From Mantamonas sphyraenae (lineage: Eukaryota > CRuMs > Mantamonadidae): a stretch of DNA of 64,000 bases. The position numbers and the translations under genes are program-made. The DNA is taken from NCBI GenBank assembly GCA_026936335.1, contig JAPMXV010000011.1, positions 226,544 through 290,543 on the forward strand, in the 5' to 3' direction. Shown piece by piece: positions 63,843 through 64,000 of the stretch. How positions within the stretch are numbered: position 1 is the first letter of the stretch; each line of letters opens with the position of its first letter. The notes under the pieces are model-generated. The model did not search any database, was not told the DNA's origin, and saw only the letters and a list, made by a program, of their open reading frames with translations.

Positions 63843-64000
63843 TTAGGGTTAGGGTTAGGGTTAGGGTTAGGGTTAGGGTTAGGGTTAGGGTTAGGGTTAG
63901 GGTTAGGGTTAGGGTTAGGGTTAGGGTTAGGGTTAGGGTTAGGGTTAGGGTTAGGGTTAGGGTTAGGGTTAGGGTTAGGGTTAGGGTTAGGGTTAGGGTT
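63843..64000 (+). repeat. Telomere, (TTAGGG)n
   Basis: About 26 perfect TTAGGG units with no variants, continuing to the last base. The G-rich strand runs 5' to 3' toward the window end, as expected at a right-hand chromosome terminus. The preceding 265 bases hold no variant telomere repeats or obvious subtelomeric satellite. Confidence 0.99.

Overview
This window is the end of a chromosome from the nucleus of a single-celled eukaryote. The last 158 bases are an uninterrupted (TTAGGG)n telomere array running outward. The rest is GC-rich and gene-dense: about 25 genes, many with short introns (about 50 to 330 bp) that begin GTACGT, GTGAGT, GTAAGT or GTGCGT and end CAG/TAG-type. Intergenic gaps are often 50 to 150 bp and many gene pairs are divergent. 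The gene set (AP-3, VPS13, RMC1, maspardin, PGAP1-type deacylase, CSL4, NSA1/WDR74, eS1) fits a free-living protist. Long acidic, poly-Ser and poly-Lys tracts are common. I cannot name the species from sequence alone.

Layout. 1-7071: 3' part of a VPS13-family lipid-transfer protein. 7345-8434: ribosomal protein eS1 (S3a). 8578-10236 (-): protein with two p27-type zinc ribbons. 10300-13591: AP-3 delta. 13645-15247: BUD22/SRFBP1-like. 15313-16071: dUTPase. 16089-17745 (-): M20 dipeptidase. 17801-19445: WDR74/NSA1. 19485-25541 (-): giant TIG-repeat multi-span receptor-like protein. 26074-27417 (-): RRM + two CCHC knuckles + RGG protein. 27491-28942: EGF-like multi-span membrane protein. 29003-30841 (-): coiled-coil protein. 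31024-34114 (-): cysteine-repeat membrane protein with a collagenase-like but apparently dead protease region. 34172-36947 (-): RMC1. 37051-38931: leucine-rich repeat protein. 39245-41623: long-chain acyl-CoA synthetase. 41730-43125 (-): maspardin. 43419-44631: F-box-like protein. 44846-50376 (-): a very large Fanzor-type (TnpB-like) RuvC nuclease whose N-terminal half resembles a PIN/FEN nuclease. 51117-52138 (-): frameshifted Tc1/mariner-IS630 transposase. 52471-53232 (-): exosome CSL4. 53240-55819 (-): GPI inositol deacylase. 55961-59690: AP-3 beta. 59706-61005 (-): four-span membrane protein. 61132-63577 (-): spliced subtelomeric gene with a duplicated domain. 63843-64000: telomere.

Functionally, endolysosomal trafficking is over-represented: both large AP-3 adaptor chains, VPS13, RMC1 (partner of Mon1-Ccz1) and maspardin. 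The accessory island is 44.6-52.4 kb, where the Fanzor-like gene and the broken transposase lie in the same orientation between ordinary housekeeping genes. The Fanzor-like protein is the best candidate for an undescribed system: its C-terminal RuvC triad and zinc-finger region look intact, and it carries a separate DSD-type nuclease-like domain that ordinary Fanzors are not known to have.

Exon boundaries below were deduced by eye from splice consensus, phase and family similarity; none has transcript support here.
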